DNA of 7,496 nucleotides from JAQVUB01 sp033809415. Its GTDB lineage: Bacteria; Verrucomicrobiota; Lentisphaeria; Oligosphaerales; Oligosphaeraceae. The DNA is taken from NCBI GenBank assembly GCA_033809415.1, contig JAPXLT010000240.1:1-7496 (forward strand), read 5' to 3'. The position numbers and the translations under genes are program-made. The notes below the pieces were generated by a model that was not told where the DNA came from, did not search any database, and saw only the letters and a program-made list of their open reading frames with translations. Of the stretch, positions 5,614 to 7,496 are shown piece after piece. The stretch's first letter is position 1, and each line of letters opens with the position of its first letter.

Positions 5614-6312
5614 ATGAACACTCACGAAATTGATAACATGTGCCGCGTCAAGCAGGGCTGCTGCCATGGGGCGGCTCCGATCCCGCAAGAAGGACGCTGG
5701 GACAAAGTTCGCGAAGTCAAAGACATTTCCGGCCTGACCCATGGGGTCGGCTGGTGTGCACCTCAACAGGGCGCATGCAAATTGACCCTGAATGTCAAGA
5801 ACGGGATCATCCAGGAAGCCCTGATCGAGACTTTGGGTTGCTCGGGCATGACCCATTCGGCGGCCATGGCATCCGAAATCCTTCCTGGCAAGACAGTTCT
5901 GGAAGCGTTGAATACGGACTTGGTTTGTGATGCCATCAACACTGCCATGCGCGAGCTTTTCCTGCAGATCGCCTATGGACGCTCGCAGAGTGCATTTTCC
6001 GAAGACGGCTTGCCGATCGGTTCCGGCCTGGAAGACCTCGGCAAAGGGTTGCGTTCGCAGGTCGGCACGATGTATGGCACCATGGAGAAAGGGCCGCGCT
6101 ATCTGGAAATGGCCGAAGGCTATATTTCCAAAGTTGCCTTGGATGAGAACGACGAAATCATCGGCTATCAATTTGTCAAGGTCGGCACCATGCTCGAGCA
6201 AATCAAGAAAGGCGTTGATGCCAACGAGGCCTACAAGAATGCATTGGGCACCTATGGACGCTTCAGCACGGAAGCCGGTGCCGTAAAACACATTGATCCC
6301 CGTCACGAATAA
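5614..6312 (+). CDS. NifU/IscU-like iron-sulfur scaffold-type protein, partner of GGGtGRT
   Basis: The 232-residue protein belongs to a family annotated as iron-sulfur cluster assembly scaffold-like. Its core, GACKLTLNVKNGIIQEALIE (53-72) followed by TLGCSGMTHSAAMASE (73-88), LPGKTVLEAL (90-99) and DLVCDAI (102-108), aligns with the IscU/NifU N-terminal fold. C55 and C76 sit where IscU has its first two ligand cysteines, and C105 lies in the third region; C48 (GWCAPQQ) is extra. IscU's Asp after the first cysteine and His before the third are missing (CKLT and LVC). About 110 further residues follow, including YGRSQSAFSEDGLPIGSGLEDLGKGLRSQ (split here only as description: 122-150) and KGPRYLEMAEGY (159-170). 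The start is ambiguous: ATG 5578 has no Shine-Dalgarno and would add 12 residues; ATG 5614 has a distant AGGA (5597-5600) and fits the N-terminus I recall for the family. It lies 16 bases before the GGGtGRT gene. A direct role in Fe-S assembly is unproven. Confidence 0.85.
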   Translation: MNTHEIDNMCRVKQGCCHGAAPIPQEGRWDKVREVKDISGLTHGVGWCAPQQGACKLTLNVKNGIIQEALIETLGCSGMTHSAAMASEILPGKTVLEALNTDLVCDAINTAMRELFLQIAYGRSQSAFSEDGLPIGSGLEDLGKGLRSQVGTMYGTMEKGPRYLEMAEGYISKVALDENDEIIGYQFVKVGTMLEQIKKGVDANEAYKNALGTYGRFSTEAGAVKHIDPRHE

Positions 6313-6317
6313 GGAGG
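6312..6317 (+). promoter_or_regulatory. Strong ribosome binding site that fixes the GGGtGRT start
   Basis: AGGAGG lies 11 bases before ATG 6329 and overlaps the last base of the upstream stop codon. It rules out the in-frame TTG at 6293, which would place the Shine-Dalgarno inside the coding sequence. The family N-terminus MALFESY also begins at 6329. Confidence 0.8.
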
Positions 6318-6328
6318 AGATTCAGGAT

Positions 6329-7327
6329 ATGGCACTTTTCGAAAGTTATCAACGCCGCATCGCGCAGGTCACTGCGATTTGCCAGCAATACGGCATCAAG
6401 GATTTGGAAGAAGCCCGTCAGCTTTGCAAAGACAAGGGTTTTGATCCGTACACCATCTGCGCTGAAATTCAGCCCATTTGTTTTGAAAACGCCAAATGGG
6501 CTTATGTCCTTGGCGCGGCGATTGCCATCAAAAAAGGCGCCACCAAGGCTGCCGATGCTGCAAAAGCAATCGGTGAGGGCTTGCAGGCTTTCTGCATTCC
6601 TGGCTCGGTCGCTGACGACCGCAAGGTCGGCCTCGGCCATGGCAACCTGGCCGCTATGTTGTTGCAGGATGAAACACGCTGCTTCTGTTTCCTGGCCGGG
6701 CACGAATCCTTTGCCGCTGCTGAAGGCGCCATCGGCATTGCCACCAAGGCCAACAAAGTGCGTAAAACTCCGCTGAAAGTCATTCTCAATGGCCTGGGGA
6801 AAAACGCCGCCTATATCATCAGCCGAATCAATGGCTTCACCCATGTCGAGACGCAGTTTGATTATGCCACTGGCAAAGTCAGCGAAGTAAAGCGTACCGC
6901 TTTTTCGAAGGGGCCGCGTGCTGCTGTGCTCTGCTATGGTGCCGACGATGTCCGCGAGGGGGTTGCCATCCTTTGGAAAGAAGAAGTTGATGTCTCGATC
7001 ACTGGCAATTCCACCAACCCGACCCGCTTCCAGCATCCGGTGGCCGGCACCTACAAGAAAGAACGTACCGAAGCCGGGAAAAAATATTTTTCTGTCGCTT
7101 CGGGCGGCGGCACTGGGCGCACCTTGCATCCGGACAACATGGCGGCCGGACCTGCTTCCTACGGGATGACCGATACGATGGGACGCATGCATTCTGATGC
7201 GCAGTTTGCCGGTTCGAGCAGCGTGCCTGCACACGTGGAAATGATGGGCTTTTTGGGCATGGGCAACAATCCGATGGTAGGTGCTACGGTTGCAGTGGCA
7301 GTGGCCGTTCAGGAAGCCTGCCACTAA
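6329..7327 (+). CDS. GGGtGRT family protein
   Basis: The 332-residue protein belongs to the GGGtGRT family (Pfam family of that name), whose function is unknown. The naming motif SGGGTGRT is at 258-265, inside a nearly invariant block that runs on through LHPDNMAAGPASYGMTDTMG (266-285), MHSDAQFAGSSS (287-298) and MMGFLGMGNNPMVGAT (305-320). Other conserved blocks are QPICFENA (48-55), AFCIPGSVADDRKVGLGHGN (87-106), FLAGHESFAAAEGAIGIA (121-138), ILNGLGKNAA (152-161) and GADDVREGVAI (204-214). Nine cysteines are present; C51 and C89 lie in conserved blocks and could bind metal or a cluster. There is no signal peptide or membrane segment, so it is cytosolic. The glycine-rich motifs suggest phosphate or nucleotide binding, which is inference. 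It follows the NifU-like gene by 16 bases with its own AGGAGG. The two genes are a recurrent pair in anaerobes, so a shared complex is likely. Confidence 0.93.
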   Translation: MALFESYQRRIAQVTAICQQYGIKDLEEARQLCKDKGFDPYTICAEIQPICFENAKWAYVLGAAIAIKKGATKAADAAKAIGEGLQAFCIPGSVADDRKVGLGHGNLAAMLLQDETRCFCFLAGHESFAAAEGAIGIATKANKVRKTPLKVILNGLGKNAAYIISRINGFTHVETQFDYATGKVSEVKRTAFSKGPRAAVLCYGADDVREGVAILWKEEVDVSITGNSTNPTRFQHPVAGTYKKERTEAGKKYFSVASGGGTGRTLHPDNMAAGPASYGMTDTMGRMHSDAQFAGSSSVPAHVEMMGFLGMGNNPMVGATVAVAVAVQEACH

Positions 7328-7365
7328 TCCCCTGCCCTGAAGAACTGCTTTTCCGTTCTTTGTTC

Positions 7366-7401
7366 AGCCTGGAAGCGGCACACACCCTTCCAGGCTTTTT
7401 T
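7366..7401 (+). terminator. Rho-independent terminator of the NifU-like/GGGtGRT operon
   Basis: A perfect 9-base stem, GCCTGGAAG (7367-7375) with CTTCCAGGC (7387-7395), encloses an 11-base loop. It is followed at once by T6 (7396-7401), and A7366 can extend the stem by one pair. It lies 38 bases after the GGGtGRT stop. A weaker hairpin, AAGAAC/GTTCTT (7340-7345 and 7355-7360, 9-base loop), precedes it. Confidence 0.93.
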
Positions 7402-7412
7402 CGTAATGCACT

Positions 7413-7439
7413 GTCAGACAGGTCGGACAAGTCGGACGC
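7413..7439. repeat. 9-base GTCNGAC array (3 units)
   Basis: Three 9-base units, GTCAGACAG, GTCGGACAA and GTCGGACGC, each contain the palindromic core GTCNGAC. The first, with its flank, also forms CTGTC-A-GACAG (7411-7421). The period equals that of the GATC array at 3911-3955, and short stretches are shared (GTCAGA, CGGA-CAAG). It is probably a related repeat class. Confidence 0.7.
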
Positions 7440-7440
7440 C

Positions 7441-7496
7441 CCCCTGCACCCTGCCCCTGCCCCCCTGCACCCTGCCCCCTGCACCCTGCCCCCTGC
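7441..7496. repeat. CCCTGCA/CCCTGCC tandem array (right edge)
   Basis: About eight units alternate between CCCTGCA and CCCTGCC, with occasional 6- or 8-base lengths from C-run changes. The array continues past the window end. It is in the same orientation as the array at 1-91 but far less regular. The minus strand is rich in G3-G6 runs spaced 3-4 bases apart. Confidence 0.93.

Noticed and set aside
6293..6328. TTG start giving 12 more residues on the GGGtGRT protein
   Set aside because: The AGGAGG at 6312 would be inside the coding region, and the family N-terminus begins at ATG 6329.
6263..7324. Minus-strand ORF of 353 codons opposite the GGGtGRT gene
   Set aside because: It is the antisense shadow of a clearly recognised conserved protein. 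Similar shadows lie at 5608-6306 and 4398-5147.

Overview
The window (7,496 bases, GC a little above 50 % by eye) carries six protein-coding genes, all on the + strand, separated by intergenic DNA that is unusually rich in short tandem repeats. The gene families (a PVC-style ATP-grasp/GNAT pair, a stand-alone neutral-ceramidase-fold hydrolase, a long GPH/SLC45-like MFS carrier, and the NifU-like plus GGGtGRT pair) and the CACGAA-type intergenic repeats suggest an anaerobic member of the PVC group, most likely Lentisphaerota (Victivallales-like). This placement is an inference from protein families and repeat style; there is no rRNA or tRNA here to settle it.

Layout. Positions 1-91 are a CCCTGCA heptamer array. 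Positions 264-3719 hold a compact three-gene operon: a roughly 16-helix MFS transporter, a D-Ala-D-Ala-ligase-like ATP-grasp enzyme 13 bases downstream, and a GNAT acetyltransferase that overlaps it by 4 bases (ATGA). Positions 3720-4166 are non-coding and hold at least four kinds of short repeat and a possible terminator. Positions 4167-5474 encode a cytosolic, single-domain neutral/alkaline ceramidase-like metalloenzyme. It is bracketed by two copies of a ~55-base direct repeat, the right-hand copy of which supplies the stop codon. Positions 5614-7327 hold a two-gene operon: an IscU/NifU-like cysteine protein and the GGGtGRT protein, a conserved pair of unknown function. A strong rho-independent terminator follows. 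The window ends in a 9-base GTCNGAC array and a second CCCTGCA/CCCTGCC array in the same orientation as the first.

How the genes may work together. The ATP-grasp enzyme and the acetyltransferase very probably act on the same small molecule (carboxylate-amine ligation plus N-acylation), and the co-transcribed carrier may move the substrate or product. The ceramidase-like gene looks like an independent cassette. The NifU-like/GGGtGRT pair is a separate operon with its own candidate promoter and terminator. The points that most deserve follow-up are the uncharacterised NifU-like/GGGtGRT pair, the ATP-grasp/GNAT/transporter operon with its altered substrate loop, and the crowd of unrelated short-period repeats (7, 7, 9 and 9 bases), one of which is predicted to form G-quadruplexes on the minus strand.
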